From NCBI GenBank assembly GCA_001972305.1, contig BDDD01001622.1, forward strand, positions 1-64,000: 64,000 nt of DNA, in the 5' to 3' direction. Below are positions 1 to 12,048 of this stretch, piece after piece. The notes beneath the pieces are model-generated. The model ran no database searches. It saw only the letters and a list, made by a program, of their open reading frames with translations, and was not told where the DNA came from. Numbering within the stretch: position 1 is the stretch's first letter; each line of letters starts with the position of its first letter. The position numbers were made by a program, and so were the translations under genes. This DNA comes from Cephalotus follicularis. Lineage: Eukaryota > Streptophyta > Magnoliopsida > Oxalidales > Cephalotaceae.

Positions 1-195
1 GTCTTTCCAAAAGACGTCGATGTCTTTTGGTCAAAACTGCGCCGTTTCAAGCTTTAACATACACACTCCATTTCTAAGTCCATAATTAGAGTTTTCAAGC
101 ATCTTTCAAGTCAAGACTCAATATTCTCATTATTCCAAATTCAATATTACATCATAAATGGAAATATTACATCCCAGAAAATGCCGGGCGTTACA
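1..195 (-). mobile_element. 5' end of an LTR, minus strand, cut by window edge
   Basis: Read on the minus strand this starts TGTAACGCCCGG at position 195, the same opening as the A-family LTRs at 703, 39141 and 45245. About 170 bp inside it carries a word, AAAGACATCGACGTC (near 10-30), at the position where the A family has its first word array. Copia coding sequence begins directly at 196. The other end lies outside the window, so it cannot be told whether this is a solo LTR or part of a full element. Confidence 0.75.
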
Positions 196-702
196 GCAAT
201 GCACTGATTCCGCTGCATGGTTAGATGCCATGAAATCCGAGATGGATTCCATGTACGCCAACAAGGTTTGGAACTTGGTCGATGCTCCTGAGGGCATAGT
301 GCCTATTGGTTGCAAGTGGATCTTCAAGAAGAAGATTGGCGCAGATGGAAAGATTCAGACATATAAAGCGCTATTGGTGGTGAAAGGGTATAGAGAGCGA
401 CATGGGGTCGATTATAATGAAACTTTCTCACCGGTTGTAATGCTCAAATCTATTTAGATTTTGCTTGCTATAGCCGCTCATTACGATTATGAGATATGGC
501 AAATGGATGTCAGGACTACGTTCTTAAATGGACATCTTGAAGAGGACATTTATGTCCCAACCCAAGGGGTTTACATCCACTGAATCTTCGCACATGGTAT
601 GTAATCTTTAGAGGTCGATTTATGGACTAAATCAAGCATCTAGGAGTGGAACATACATTTTGATGAGGCTATCAAGTCCTTTGGCTTCATTAAAAATGTA
701 GA
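196..702 (+). pseudogene. copia-1 reverse transcriptase, N-terminal part
   Basis: Ty1/copia reverse transcriptase. Visible blocks include AWLDAMKSEMDSMY, VWNLVDAP, KWIFKKK, VDYNETFSPVVML and YEIWQMDV. There is an in-frame stop near 455 and frame damage after about 555. The same protein is found in copia-3 at 57900-58400, so the two belong to related families. The reading is broken at 702 by solo LTR A1 and resumes at 3312 with EPCVCWKQ. The sequence before 196 belongs to an LTR, so the N-terminus is lost. Confidence 0.9.
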
Positions 703-846
703 TGTAACGCCCGGGTTTTCACATGTTGTAATATTTGATTTCCAAGTGTAATATTGTTATTAATTAATGAGAAAGATGAGTTTCCCGGCTAATAATTTTG
801 TTTCGCAAATCAAAACACTTAGAAGTATGATTGTTGAAAAAATTGA

Positions 847-987
847 CAGGGACAATCGACTGGTGCAATAGACCAGCCGATTGGTGGACCGTTTTTTGGA
901 ATAGTCTACTGGTGGGACGAACCAGCCAACTGGAAGGTTTTTGAGCCACCTGGCAACCACATCCAAGAGGACAGTCGACTGTCGGAG
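847..987 (+). repeat. Word array 1 of LTR A1 (AGTCGACTG type)
   Basis: Irregularly spaced copies of a palindromic word: AATCGACTGG, CAGCCGATTGG, AGTCTACTGG, CAGCCAACTGG and ACAGTCGACTGTC. Spacers are 15-50 bp and unrelated to one another. Many variants differ from the perfect palindrome by C-to-T or G-to-A changes. It starts about 145 bp inside the LTR. Confidence 0.85.
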
Positions 988-1507
988 AAGAACATCCGGG
1001 TGGTTTATGCTCTGTTTTATTTGCATGTGATGAAATCACATGCAACGACTGACAATGAGAAGTAGGGCAACACCTGGGCATCATGCAGCTCATGCAGGGG
1101 ACAGAGACAACACCTGCATGCTGTCCAGACCGAATCTGAGGCAGTTTTTGACATATGGTGCTTAGGAGTTGCGAAAGAGTGAAGGAAATAGCACATGGGC
1201 GTGCTTTTTTTGATGGAGGAAAGAGGGAGAGTTTTTCAGCTGTTTAAAGCTTCTCCTTTCTCCTCATCTACCGAGCTTCTGAAACCAGAGAGGGACTGTG
1301 ATTTTGGAAGGAAAGAAACAGTCTATGAGAGGGAAACAAGAGAGATTTTGAGAGATAGAGGGAGAACACTACCTCCCCTGTTGAACCCAGAGAAACAGAG
1401 ACTTGGAGCTTGAACATGGGCTTGCAAACCGGACCTGGAAAGCTTGGAGGAGTTGTGGTTCATACTGAAGGAGGTGGACTTACAGATTCCTAACTTGGAA
1501 TCAAAAG

Positions 1508-2943
1508 GTAGGGGAAGTTATGTTTGTATTTTGAGTTCAAGATTACTGAATGTCCCGCAAATGGTTGCCTGTTTGAGCGGTGATGTTTAGCTGATATTAC
1601 ATGGTTACTGCTGGTTTTTCATATGCCATACTTACGGTTGAGAATTATTGAGTTTATGTACATGCATGTTAAGTTTTATCTTGGTATTAAATTGCTGGAT
1701 AAAATGGATGTTACTGTTGCGTTCTATGAAATTTGAGGACTGTTTGATGATATTCTGTCTTGAGAATATATATGGATGTTTTCAATGATCGGTTTAAGTC
1801 ATATATATTGGATTGCACGTAACTGGTTTCCTAGAACAGTCGATTGTCGAAGGATGACAGTTGACTGCTCAACCGAAACAGTCGACTGTTGAAGGATAAC
1901 AGCCGACTACCTGATGAACAGGTCGACTGGTAGAAGGAACCAGTCGACTACTCATGTACTGATTACTCAAAAAAGCCGACTGGTGAAGAATCCAGCAGAC
2001 TGCCAAGCAGCTGTTTAGTTCTCACTCACTTAAAACGATGCGCGATGATCCTGACTCCATTTAGGATGCATTCAAGCATTTTTATGCATTGCATATGCAC
2101 TGTGTACTGCCTATTTATTGACTGATTATAAACTTTTGATGATTTCTAGATTACTATGTTAATTTAGAAATGCATATGTGAAACTGAAAATGACTATTTT
2201 GAATACAAAATAGATATTTGATAATAACACATTTTTGAACAACTGGGAAAGTGATTTCCACCCACTGAACTGTTTCAAAGTATTTTCCACTACTTAAAAT
2301 ACGTATTTCAAATGTTTATGACTCTTGAAAACATTTTGAAATTAAGTGCCTGTTGTTGATCTAACGATCATTACCGTATAGTTTATTGGACTGTTGACTG
2401 TGACTATTCATTATTGCTCTGTGAATTTTATGTGTTTGTGCCTGAGCCACTAGTTGCATGGCAGAGACTGCCAGCACCGGCTAGTGGCAGGGTTGACCTA
2501 GGATCTAGGAGTTGGCTGGGTAACTCACTACATTATACTGTTGTCTTGCTTGGTTGCCTGGAGAAGGGACCGAAGTAGGAGTGTAACTTGGGGCCAGGAG
2601 TTGGCGGCATAACACATACTGCCTGCCTGTTGTGGTCCCTTTGTGGACTTACTGTACTGTTTACTGGTCCTTTTCGGACACTACTATGCTGGGTGCTATA
2701 GCCCTGGCCGGGCTACCACTGTAATGTTGTTGCATACATATATTTTTCTTATATGTCCCTACTGATATTATACTGTACTGTTAAATTATATATATTTTCG
2801 TATATATATATATATATAAACTGGTATTTTCTAGTGCACTGCATCATCTACACATACATTTCATAACATGTATGTAATGTTGATCCCAAAGTACTCCTAT
2901 GACTTAGCTGAGTGAGGACAAAGGCTAACCCCCTACTTTACAG
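1508..2943 (+). other. Candidate LTR leader intron of A1
   Basis: The donor is AAAAG/GTAGGGG at 1508 and the acceptor is CCCCTACTTTACAG/ATTGATG ending at 2943, a pyrimidine-rich tract before CAG. The same pair is kept in A3 (46181-47693). A2 keeps the donor (39995), but its acceptor reads CGG instead of CAG. The second word array lies inside. Splicing is inferred from consensus and conservation only. Confidence 0.45.
1835..2003 (+). repeat. Word array 2 of LTR A1 (AGTCGACTG type)
   Basis: About nine copies: ACAGTCGATTGTCG, ACAGTTGACTG, ACAGTCGACTGTTG, ACAGCCGACTAC, AGGTCGACTGG, CCAGTCGACTAC, AGCCGACTGG and CAGCAGACTGCC. It starts about 1.13 kb inside the LTR. A2 and A3 have arrays of the other word type at this site. 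Confidence 0.88.
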
Positions 2944-3311
2944 ATTGATGCAGTGGATCAGCTTGGCAATCAGCATGGAGGAAGTTCAAATTTTTAATAA
3001 TGTTTTTATCAGGGGTTATGTCCCTTTGGGTGTTGCGTACTGTATTTTCCAGTCACTAGACTTTTGGTGTTATTGGATAATGTATTATGGATCACGCTCC
3101 ATTTTGTGGGCTTTTAACAATGATAGACTTGTATTGAGTAGCGTACAGTATGGGATGCACGTTACGTGTTTCCAGCTTATGAGTTTTAATGCTTCCGCAA
3201 CTGATATTTTATTTGAAGAGTTTAGATTTTATGGTATTTGCATATTCTAAATCTTTATGTTAATTGCCTTTACCACCTTTATGTGTGTCTACCTGAAACC
3301 AGGGTGTGACA

Positions 3312-4169
3312 GTCGATGAGCCTTGTGTCTGCTGGAAACAGGAAAACTCCGGTATCACTTTCTTGGTGCTATACATGGATGACATTCTGATCATTGGGAA
3401 TGATGTAGAGATGTTGCAATTCATGAAAGTATGGCTAGCCAAGAATTTCTCCATGAAGGATTTGGGAGAAGCCTCCTACATACTTGGTATAAAGATCTAG
3501 AGAGATAGATCTAGTAGGTTGCTTGGGCTTTCCTAAAGCCAGTACATCAGCAAAGTGCTGAAACGGTTCAATATGGAGAATTCCAAACGGGGCTTATTGC
3601 CAATAGGCCATGGAATTCAACTTTCCAAGAAGATGTCCCCGCAAACATTTGAGGAAAGGGCAGTCATGAGTTGGATGCTCTATGCTTCGGCTGTGGGATC
3701 GATCATGTATGCCATGTTGTGTACTAGGCCTGATGTCGCACATGCCTTGGGAATGGCAAGTCGATTTCACTCCAATCCTGGGTTGAAACACTGGGAAGTA
3801 GTCAAGGGGATCCTTAAGAACCTTTGAAGGACTCATGATGCCTTCTTGATCTACGGTGGAGATAGTTAGTTGAAATTGGAGGGATATGCTGACCCCAGTT
3901 TCAATAGTGATCCAAATGATCACAAATCAGTGTCGGGATATGTCTATATCTTGAATGTTGGTACTGTGTGTTGGAGAAGCTCAAAACAGGAAACAACAAC
4001 AGACTCCATAACTGAATCAGAGTATATTGCAGCCTCAGATGCTGCAAAGGAGGGTGTTTGGATGCGTAAGTTCATCGCTGAACTTGGAGTGGTTCCAACC
4101 ATTAGTCGTCCTGTAGTTCTTGTGAATGGGAGGGTAGAGTATCTCATTGCCACTTGGGTTGAAACCTAA
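3312..4169 (+). pseudogene. copia-1 reverse transcriptase C-terminal part and RNase H
   Basis: Continuation of the copia-1 pol after LTR A1. It contains the RT catalytic block VLYMDDILIIGND (YMDD), SMKDLGEASYILG, CTRPDVAHALG, and the RNase H blocks SVSGYVYIL and ESEYIAASDAAKEGVWM. In-frame stops occur near 3500, 3535, 3825 and 3868. Similarity to copia-3 (59067-59462) is lost after about 4110, before the CDNNGA block. It is a clear pseudogene. Confidence 0.9.
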
Positions 4170-4459
4170 AGCTAGTGCGGGGTGCGTGCTGGGAGCATGT
4201 TCACTAAACATGACCCACCATGGGAATTCTATTTGGATGGTCACATATCCTCTGTCAGTAGAGTTTCCCATATGAGACAGTAGTCTATAGACTCTATGAG
4301 TCTACCAAGTTCTTGATGGACTTGTCGGATCCTTAGACCTTAGTGGCTTCTGTGCATTGCATTGAGACTGTCTGATTTTGATTTCTGCCCTATCCGGTTT
4401 TTTCGCGGGACTGGAAAACAGGCAGATTTTGGGTCTTACAGAATTTATGTGAATGTAAG
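4170..4459 (+). other. Unassigned sequence downstream of copia-1 RNase H
   Basis: No open frame or LTR end is recognised here. It is probably the 3' end of copia-1. Removing LTR C (4460-7151) makes it continuous with 7152-7449. Confidence 0.4.
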
Positions 4460-7151
4460 TGTAATACCATGTTCGTTCGTAAATATATTTTTACGGATTT
4501 TATATGTGTTTTCGGGCTTTTAATTTTGTTTAATTTTAAAAGTCCGATTGCCCTACGATTTGGGTTTATGTGAATTGGGCTGTCCGATTCCAGTCCAAAA
4601 TTTGGGTATGTTATGCTATGTTGGGTTTGGGTTTTATTAATCTTTATTATAATCCAAAAACTTATTTTATTAAAAAAACAAATTATTTATCTTTTATTTT
4701 AAAATTCCTTTTATTATTAATTCTTTAATTTTTTTTTCCTATTTTATTATTTTTCTCCCACTTTCTTCCTACCTTTCTTCTTCTTTCCAGGATTCCTTCT
4801 TCCTACCATCAATTCACATGCTAAAGTCTCTTCCTTTTCCATTTCAAAATCCAGAAAAGTTTCCTTTCTTCCCCCTTTTGTCAAATCATGTCTCATCCTT
4901 TCTCCTTTATTGAGTGTCATTGCCATTTTATATGATATCCCCATCATTATTGCAAGCCACTGCCAAATTCTGCCTTGTTGTGTGCAATAATCTGCTGTGT
5001 AATTCATTCTTCAAAGTCAAAAGAGGTAAATTCAATCCTTTGGTTGTTTCTTTTGGGTTGAATTCACTTAGTTTGCTATGTATGTCTAAGTATGCTATGG
5101 TTTTGTATCCTTCTTTCTTTGTTTTTGTTCACAGCTGAATTGTGAGTGTGTGCTAGTGTTTCTTCTACTATTTTTGTGTTCTGGGAATCACTACAGGTCA
5201 GTAAATTCATTCACTTTTATTATATTTTTTTTTTCAATGGCATACTTTGAGTTTCATGCTCATGGAGTCTTTGAGTCTTTGATTCTTGTCTAAACATGTT
5301 GTCATTGTGTTAGTAATGTTGTAAACACGTTTTATACTCATATATGTGTCACAAACTGGATTTATAACATCCATAATCAATTAGAGACAGAATCTGGACA
5401 TGTGCATCCATTGTCTTTTTACTTCCTTTTGTAAGTTAAATCACTATCAAGTTGTTTCCTTATCAAATTTGTGTTGGTATGTCACTTACAAGTCATATAA
5501 GATCATATGTTTATGTCCATATGTCTCTAGTTTAATGTAGAAACCATTTGAACCATTTTCAGTAGCAAATCGTTGAATTTCCAACTGTTCGGTCGCCCAG
5601 AACAGTCGGCTGTCTCTGTGGACAGTCGGCTGGAATGGTTGTGTAGTTGACTGGAGGGAAGAACACAGTCGACGGCCTGCATTTTGGGTTGTGCAGTCGA
5701 CTAGACCATATGAACAGTCGACTGCCAAGCCTCCCCAGTCGACTGGAGACCTGTTTTAGTCGACTGTTTTGCCCTGGAATGTGATGTTTTCAACTGTTTT
5801 GATTCGTTTGATCCCCGAATCAATCCGAATCTTTTCCAAACACTATTAAGAGTCTGTTTAATGCTTCTGATGTGTTTTAGACTCTTACACGTATGATTTT
5901 AAATGCCTTTTAGATTTTGTGCTTCAAAGAAGAATTTGTTTTGATCACGATTCGTAAGTACTTTGTAAGAACATAAGGTACGGATTTTCTGTTCCTTGGC
6001 TCTCTGATATTCGAACTAAAACTATTTTGCTAAGCATCTTCGTTTATGAAATTGAGAATGTTTTATGACTTTGACATGTTTCGCATTTTAAAGTTGGTTT
6101 GATATTAATATGATTTTGACTTTATTCATGCGATATGAAATGATACAATATGTTAAGACATGATATGTTATAATACGATATGTTATGATACCATTGTGAA
6201 CGGTTTCTGAATATGTTGAGAGAAAACATATGTCAAGTGATTTTAAGTTGATTTTGATAAATCAATTATATTAAAAATAAATACTGAGTATTGTACCCAC
6301 CTATGGGGCGTACCATAGGCACGTCGTGGGCCTGGCACGGGGACGTGACACTTCCGTAGCGGTGTGATTAGACTATGGCGTCTCTAAGTGTATGAACGAA
6401 TCCCATGCGATGGATTTGTGGATCCGCTATCTATGATAGAGGCGTATGAATCGATTCTAGTTTATGTGATTTGAGGTGAATTCAGATATATGGTCCGAGG
6501 TGTGATCGGATGTGTGTATGTGAGAATTGACTTGTGTAGTGCCGTACACTTCAATTCTAGTGGGCATGTGGAATTAGCGCCTCCCTTTCCAAATTTATGT
6601 TATGTGATATGTATGTGACTCAGTATGATTCGTAAATGATTTTATGAAATGATTGCGTAATTGTTCCGAAGTTATATGAGTACAAATGTGATTTTACAAT
6701 TATGCAATTGTTCTAATTACTATGATTTCGGTTATGTTATTATCAAAAAATTTCTGCTTTCAAATTACTGTTTACAATTTTATTTCCCTTATCTGTACTG
6801 AGGTTTGCTCAGCCGCGTTTTTGTTTCCATGCGGCAGGTTTTCTGGAGCAGCGGGGGAAAGTGTGATTGAGTGATGACCACCCTATGTGTTGGATCCTTA
6901 GGAGAGTGATCCTTATGTTATGTTTAGTGGTCAGAAATATGGATTATTATGTCTTATGTTTTAAATTTGAACTTAATTATGTTTTGGGTTTTCCCCAACT
7001 ATTAATATGTTAAATTGTTAAGTTTTAATGTTATGATAAGACTGCCACGTTTTTTGCTGTTATTGGCTAATAAAGTAAACTTACGTTTTTGATAAGTTAT
7101 GTTATGTATGATATGACCCTGTGACGACTCCTGCCGTCTGGGGGTGTTACA
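4460..7151 (+). mobile_element. Solo LTR C (2.7 kb, gypsy-2 family)
   Basis: It starts TGTAATACC and ends GGGGTGTTACA, flanked by GTAAG (4455-4459) and ATAAG (7152-7156), a 4/5 duplication. The reverse complement of the same LTR is the 3' LTR of gypsy-2 (26644-29322), which identifies the family as a chromovirus. No coding region is present. Visible parts are an AT-rich start, a pyrimidine-rich stretch (4740-4910), the word array at 5600-5768, and a block around 6290-6600 also found at 27180-27460. Candidate splice sites are AGAG/GTAAAT at 5026 or CTACAG/GTCAGT at 5197, and an acceptor GCGGCAG at 6837. Confidence 0.88.
5600..5768 (+). repeat. Word array of LTR C (AGTCGACTG type)
   Basis: Copies include AACAGTCGGCTGTC, ACAGTCGGCTGG, GTAGTTGACTGG, ACAGTCGACGGCC, GCAGTCGACTAG, ACAGTCGACTGCC, CCAGTCGACTGG and TAGTCGACTG. 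Seen about 1.1 kb inside the LTR. The same array in reverse orientation is in the gypsy-2 3' LTR (28012-28179). Confidence 0.88.
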
Positions 7152-7449
7152 ATAAGTGAGTGCACAACAAGGAATCATCACACCTGATGTGGGGGTGATT
7201 CGCTCTATAGTATCTGCATTCATTGTGGACTTTGAAATACCTGGCCAGGTTATGACGAGCTGGAACCTAGGGTTTCCGAAAAGGCTTGTCGATAGTCATG
7301 ATGATAAAATACGGATTTGTAGATACCGGCATATCTAGGGTTGACACGTATCCTTACCCTAGCCTGTGATCGTAGCAAAGGATTACGAGGGGTTAAAGTA
7401 CGCGATAACTGTTGTCAGGATAAAGTATAAAATGTATCAGAAACGGACC
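7152..7449. other. Pre-existing sequence between LTR C and gypsy-1
   Basis: Short low-copy-looking stretch with no recognisable domain. It joins 4170-4459 on the left and 18921-19227 on the right once LTR C and gypsy-1 are removed. It may be the 3' part of copia-1, but I cannot show this. Confidence 0.4.
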
Positions 7450-8928
7450 TGTCACACCCCGTTTTTCGGTGCCATATTTAGACAAGCATATATGGTGATA
7501 TAAGTATTAAACATACATTCCAGCATTGATTCGATAATATATAACAATATGCGGAAGCAGTCAATAAGCCAGAATATAAAATTACAAGCCATCCGCACGC
7601 ATCCCATACTACGTGCGGTTACAGTTCAACATTATCCTTATCATAAGGAAAACAATTAAACGAGGTATGATTCATTCATTACATTACAAATACAATTCCA
7701 TCATAAGGAAATATAACAACCTTAAAACGATAACAGAAGCTCTCCAAGCTTCAGCAGCAAGCTCCGAACGTCCTAGCTCAATCTGTAATTGTAGGGGTTA
7801 GTCGTTGTCCTCACTTGGCTAAGTAGGTAGATATAGTATGCTGAGGAATATATGAATGCAATATGTATGACAGTTTGTATAAAATAACATTTCAGTGATC
7901 CAATATATAAGCAATCATGCCAAGTGGCCATAAACAGTACATATGCAAAGATACCGCACAAGGGTACAATCAATTCATTCAGTGGTTTGGGTAACGCATA
8001 TCGCTAACTCCTAGCACCAATTGCGCACCACCTAGCTATCAGCCTATGCACCGAGGATGATAGATCAGGTAACAGTTACTACCGGCATTGGCAGGTAGTT
8101 TATCAGTAATTCTGCAATTGCAGACAGTGGGGTGATGCTCTGTCCAACTCCTGGCACACAGGATCACATCCATAATCAGTGATATCCTCCATCACTAACT
8201 ATGGCAGTAACATAGACAATCAATTCAATCAGTACAATCAGTAATAATATTACATATATGATCAATATGCAATATCAAGATGGTTTCTTTTAGAAACATA
8301 TAACAGTTCAGTAATCGTGCATCTCAAGTGAGGAAACCATATCAGTACAGCAGTGGTTTCCAATTCGGAAACAAACAGTGGTTACCTCTCATGTAGGAGG
8401 AAAATCAGTAATTCCGTTTAACAATAAACGTTCTTTTGAAAGTGATAGTAAATATCATAAATCGGGCATATAGCACACAGTTGATTCAATAATTAGAATC
8501 TGAAACAGTAGGTGAAAACGGTATTTCACAATCAATAGTTGATAAATCAGTATTGGATAATTCGGTACTCCTTTGAAAATGATAGTGAATTATCACGATT
8601 TTGGATCAAGTCCAATAAATGGTTTTAATCTTGAAACTATCAGTAGTAGTGGTGTTAGTAGCACCAAATAGTAGATATATACTACCATAAGTAGTATATA
8701 CAGTAACATGAATCAAATCAGTAGATTTTGTAAATCATAGCTTTCACTTGAAATGGTGTTTAAGCCATAAATTGTGCATATAGCCCATAATTCGTTCGAT
8801 CAGTTAATTATCAGTAGTAATGATGTTAACTAACATCATACAGTATGTGCATTATGTTGGTAACATATACAAATCATCAACAATGCGAAACAGTAGCAAT
8901 TCAGTGATTATTATGCAGTTCCAGCCCA

Positions 8929-8985
8929 GAACAGTCGACTGCCTTCAAGAACCAGTCGGCTGTTGGGGTTGAGTAGTCGACTGGT
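8929..8985 (-). repeat. Word array 2 of gypsy-1 3' LTR
   Basis: Three words: ACAGTCGACTGCC, CCAGTCGGCTG and TAGTCGACTGG. The 5' LTR has four at the same place because of an extra 20-bp unit (17621-17640). It lies about 1.27 kb inside the LTR and within the candidate leader intron. Confidence 0.88.
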
Positions 8986-10003
8986 TTTGCCCAGAAATGC
9001 AGGCAGAACATTGTTGTGTAATGCATTTCTAATGCCAATCAGTCCAATACAATGAGAAAATTAACATACATATAATGTATGATCATATCCTCCAAAACCT
9101 AACACTACCCACTACCTCAATTTCCTATCTCAAGATCAATTGCAATGATCTTTCTCTTTAAAGTTCCAAGCCCTTTTCCCAAGCTTCCCCCAATCAATTC
9201 TTTAAACCACAGCAATCAATCTATGCATGTTTATAGACACATGCATCAGTTCAGTTGGTTTAGTAACATTTATAACCTTTCCAATCATAGTAGCTTGAGT
9301 CACTAGTTCATTAAGCTCATTTAATCTCTTTTATCACATTCATGCCTTTGTCATCTAGACCAATTCATTATCTCTTAAGTGGACAGAAGATATGTTTGTA
9401 TATCCATAAGAGATTCAGTAACTTTAGGATGACAACTAACAACAACAACAATTAGATTAGAGAGTAATCATTCTCATATTTGAACCAAAGTGCCTCATTC
9501 CATTTTAACCTCCATTCAATCCTAGAAATGCTAACCATGTCCATGTAACAAAAGATTAAGCATTCCTAGTACCATTCTGTCAGATTACAATTATACAAGT
9601 TCGAATCTGCACTTACCAGGGGGATGCTAAAGCTTCACTTTTCCGCTTAGAGCTTTAAATCATCAACATGCATTCAAGACAATCCTCCATCAATTCTCCT
9701 TCTTTTTAGTGTTTAACAACACTTATAATTTGTCTATGCACAGATGATATAGAGGTCACACTTCTGGAAATTCGCCAGAGCCTTCACCTCTCATTTACTC
9801 CACACTCTCTCTCACATGCATCTCTTCATTCATTGTCATTTCTCACATTTCTCTTCTCAATGCTGCAGGTGGCAGGTCTGCAAGGTGCAGAGCACATGCA
9901 AGGTATCACATTGCATGTTATGGCAGCTTAGGACACCTGTCCCCCATGTATGCCATGCCCAAGCTCAGTTGACACCTGCAAAGACACATGTTCTGTCGAA
10001 TTT

Positions 10004-10085
10004 ACAGTCGACTGGATGCATGGACCAGTCGACTGTCCACCCCACGCATCAGGCAGTCGACTGATCCCCTGTGTCTATCGGTTGT
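10004..10085 (-). repeat. Word array 1 of gypsy-1 3' LTR
   Basis: Three clear words, ACAGTCGACTGG, CCAGTCGACTGTCC and GCAGTCGACTGATC, with a decayed fourth next to them. It lies about 170-250 bp inside the LTR, close to the offset of array 1 in the A-family LTRs. Confidence 0.85.
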
Positions 10086-10191
10086 CAAGTGTCAAATTAG
10101 GGTTTCATAAGTTCGGTTTTCACCAAACGAACCTGCATTCCTTCCAACATAAATAAACACGAAAGAATATCATGTTTGGACAATAATTCAA

Positions 10192-12048
10192 TTAAAATGT
10201 ATATTTTATTTCAATAATCGGATCAGTATACATCAAATCGAAATTGCGGTTATTAGATTCCTCCCTCCTTAAAGAAAATTCGTCCTCGAATTTAGCTCTT
10301 ACATCACATCTAAAAAGGAGGGGAAATGTCTCTCTCATTCCTTCTTCACGCTCCCACGTGGCCTCCTCTACTCCGTGAAAACGCCACAATACCTTGACCA
10401 TAGGGATGGTTTTGTTCCTCAAAATCTTTTCCGTGCGATCCACTATCCTCGTTGGCCTTTCTTCATAAGTCAATCTCAGACTGATGAACCCAGGGTCGTA
10501 GCTCAAAATGTGAGATGGGTCGGGTACGTATTTCTGTAACATGGAAACGTTAAATACGTTGTGCACGTCCGACAAGCTAGGCGGTAGTGCAATCAGATAT
10601 GCTACCTCCCCCACTCTATCCAGTATCTCGTAAGGTCCAATGTACCTCGGAGCTAACTTCCCTTTAAGGCCAAAACGGTATATCCCTTTCGAAGGCGAGA
10701 TCTTCAGGAAAACATGATCTCCCTTCTCAAACTCTAGCTTCCTTCTCTTGTTGTTAGCGTAACTCTTCTGTCGACTCTGTGCAGCTAGCAGTCTCTTCTT
10801 GATCATCTCCACTCTATCAGTGGTCTCTTGAACCAAGTCCGGTCCCAGCACTTGTCGCTCACCTACCTCATCCCAGAAAATAGGTGATCTACATTTCCTC
10901 CCGTATAGTGCTTCATACGGAGCCATTCCGATACTGGTATGGAAACTGTTGTTGTAGGAGAACTCAATCAAGGCTAGATGATCCTCCCAACTCCCAGCAA
11001 AATCAATCATGCAATCCCGTAACATATCCTCCAGAGTCTGGATCGTACGCTCAGACTGTCCATCAGTCTGGGGATGAAATGCAGTCTGAAGTTCAAGGTC
11101 GTTCCCATCGCTGATTGGAACTTCTTCCAAAACCTTGAAGTAAATCTGGCATCTCGGTCGCAGACAATACTGACCGGCACCCCATGCAATCTCACTATCT
11201 CCCGAATATACAATCGAGCAAGCTTCTCGATAGAATATGTCATGTTCATCGGAAGAAAGTGTGCGGACTTAGTAAGTTTGTCCACAACGACCCATACTGC
11301 CTCATGCTGGTTTCGTGACCTCGGCAATCTTGACACAAAGTCCATGGTCACGTGTTCCCATTTCCATTCCACCACTGGTAGCGACTGTAGCAGTCCCGTA
11401 GGTTTTTGATGTTCAGCCTTCACTCTCTGACAGGTCAAACATCTGGCTACATATTCGGCAATTTCTATCTTCATGCCGCTCCACCAGTAATTCTTCTTCA
11501 GGTCGTGCCACATCTTGGAACTTCCTGGGTGAACACTATACCTCGATTTGTGATATTGTTGCAGTAGCTCACTCTTGAGGCTCTCATCACACGGAACACA
11601 AATCCTCCCACGGAACCTCAGTATACCATCAGTATGTACGGAGAACTCAGAATCATCGTCAAGGTTCTCACGAACACCACACAAATCAGTGTCACAACAC
11701 TGAGCAGTCAAAATACGTTCGAGAAGTTCCGGTTGTGCTCTCATACTTGCCACAATCACTCCTTGGGAAACCATGAACGGATTCCATCTCTGAAATTCCT
11801 CCAATAGGTTCCACTGTGAAACCATAGCTCCAGCAATCATCGCCTTGCGACTCAGCGCATCCGCCACCACATTTGCCTTTCCCAGGTGGTACTGTATATT
11901 GCAGTTGTAGTCATTGAAGAACTCCACCCATCGTCTCTGTCTCATGCTGAGTTCCTTCTGGGAAAAAAAATATTTGAAGCTCTTATGGTCAGTAAATATT
12001 TCGAACTGAGCTCCATAGAGATAGTGCCTCCATTTCTGTAAAGCAAAT
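10192..12048 (-). pseudogene. gypsy-1 RNase H end, integrase and chromodomain
   Basis: Continues the RNase H after the solo LTR at 12049: [20 protein letters not shown] and ADALSRKA. Integrase follows, with a zinc-binding HHCC region (HKSRYSVHPGSSKM ... CLTCQRVK), the first catalytic Asp in TMDFVSRLP, the second in CDRDARFTSRFW and the Glu in TDGQSERTIQTLEDM. A frame shift lies near 11090. The C-terminus (about 10330-10480) is a chromodomain with TIPMVKVLWRF and ATWEREEGMRETFP, which marks a chromovirus. The open frame runs through the polypurine tract and 66 bp into the LTR before stopping at 10192. Confidence 0.93.
10258..10270 (-). promoter_or_regulatory. Polypurine tract of gypsy-1
   Basis: Minus strand AAGGAGGGAGGAA directly upstream of the 3' LTR, the usual primer for plus-strand synthesis. 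Confidence 0.85.

Larger units (their letters stand above)
703..3311 (+). mobile_element. Solo LTR A1 (2.6 kb, gypsy-type)
   Basis: It begins TGTAACGCCC and ends GGGTGTGACA, flanked by GTAGA (698-702) and GTCGA (3312-3316), a 4/5 target-site duplication inside the copia-1 RT. No coding region is seen, so it is a solo LTR left by recombination between the two LTRs of one insertion. It is homologous to A2 (39141-41398 with 51930-52329) and A3 (45245-48076): shared blocks are TTCCTAACTTGGAA before a GGTAGGGG site, CTGTTGTTGATCTAA, and AACCCCCTACTTTACAG near the 3' end. Unlike A2 and A3 it carries the CAGTCGACTG word type. I infer a Ty3/gypsy chromovirus-type origin from the long LTR and its ends. 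Confidence 0.88.
7450..10257 (-). repeat. 3' LTR of gypsy-1
   Basis: 2808 bp, paired with 16092-18920. On the minus strand it begins TCTAATAACC where the partner has TGTAATAACC, so one terminal base is mutated. It ends CGGGGTGTGACA. A candidate leader intron runs on the minus strand from CTG/GTAAGTG (9617) to CCCCTACAATTACAG/ATTGAGC (7783). Two word arrays are present (10004-10085 and 8929-8985). Confidence 0.93.

Noticed and set aside
2799-2820. TA-rich run as promoter or origin
   Set aside because: It is a simple TA microsatellite, also present in A2 and A3 at the same place, with no further signal.
7152-7449. Host exon between LTR C and gypsy-1
   Set aside because: The 60-residue frame has no domain and no clear splice sites; it is more likely old element sequence.
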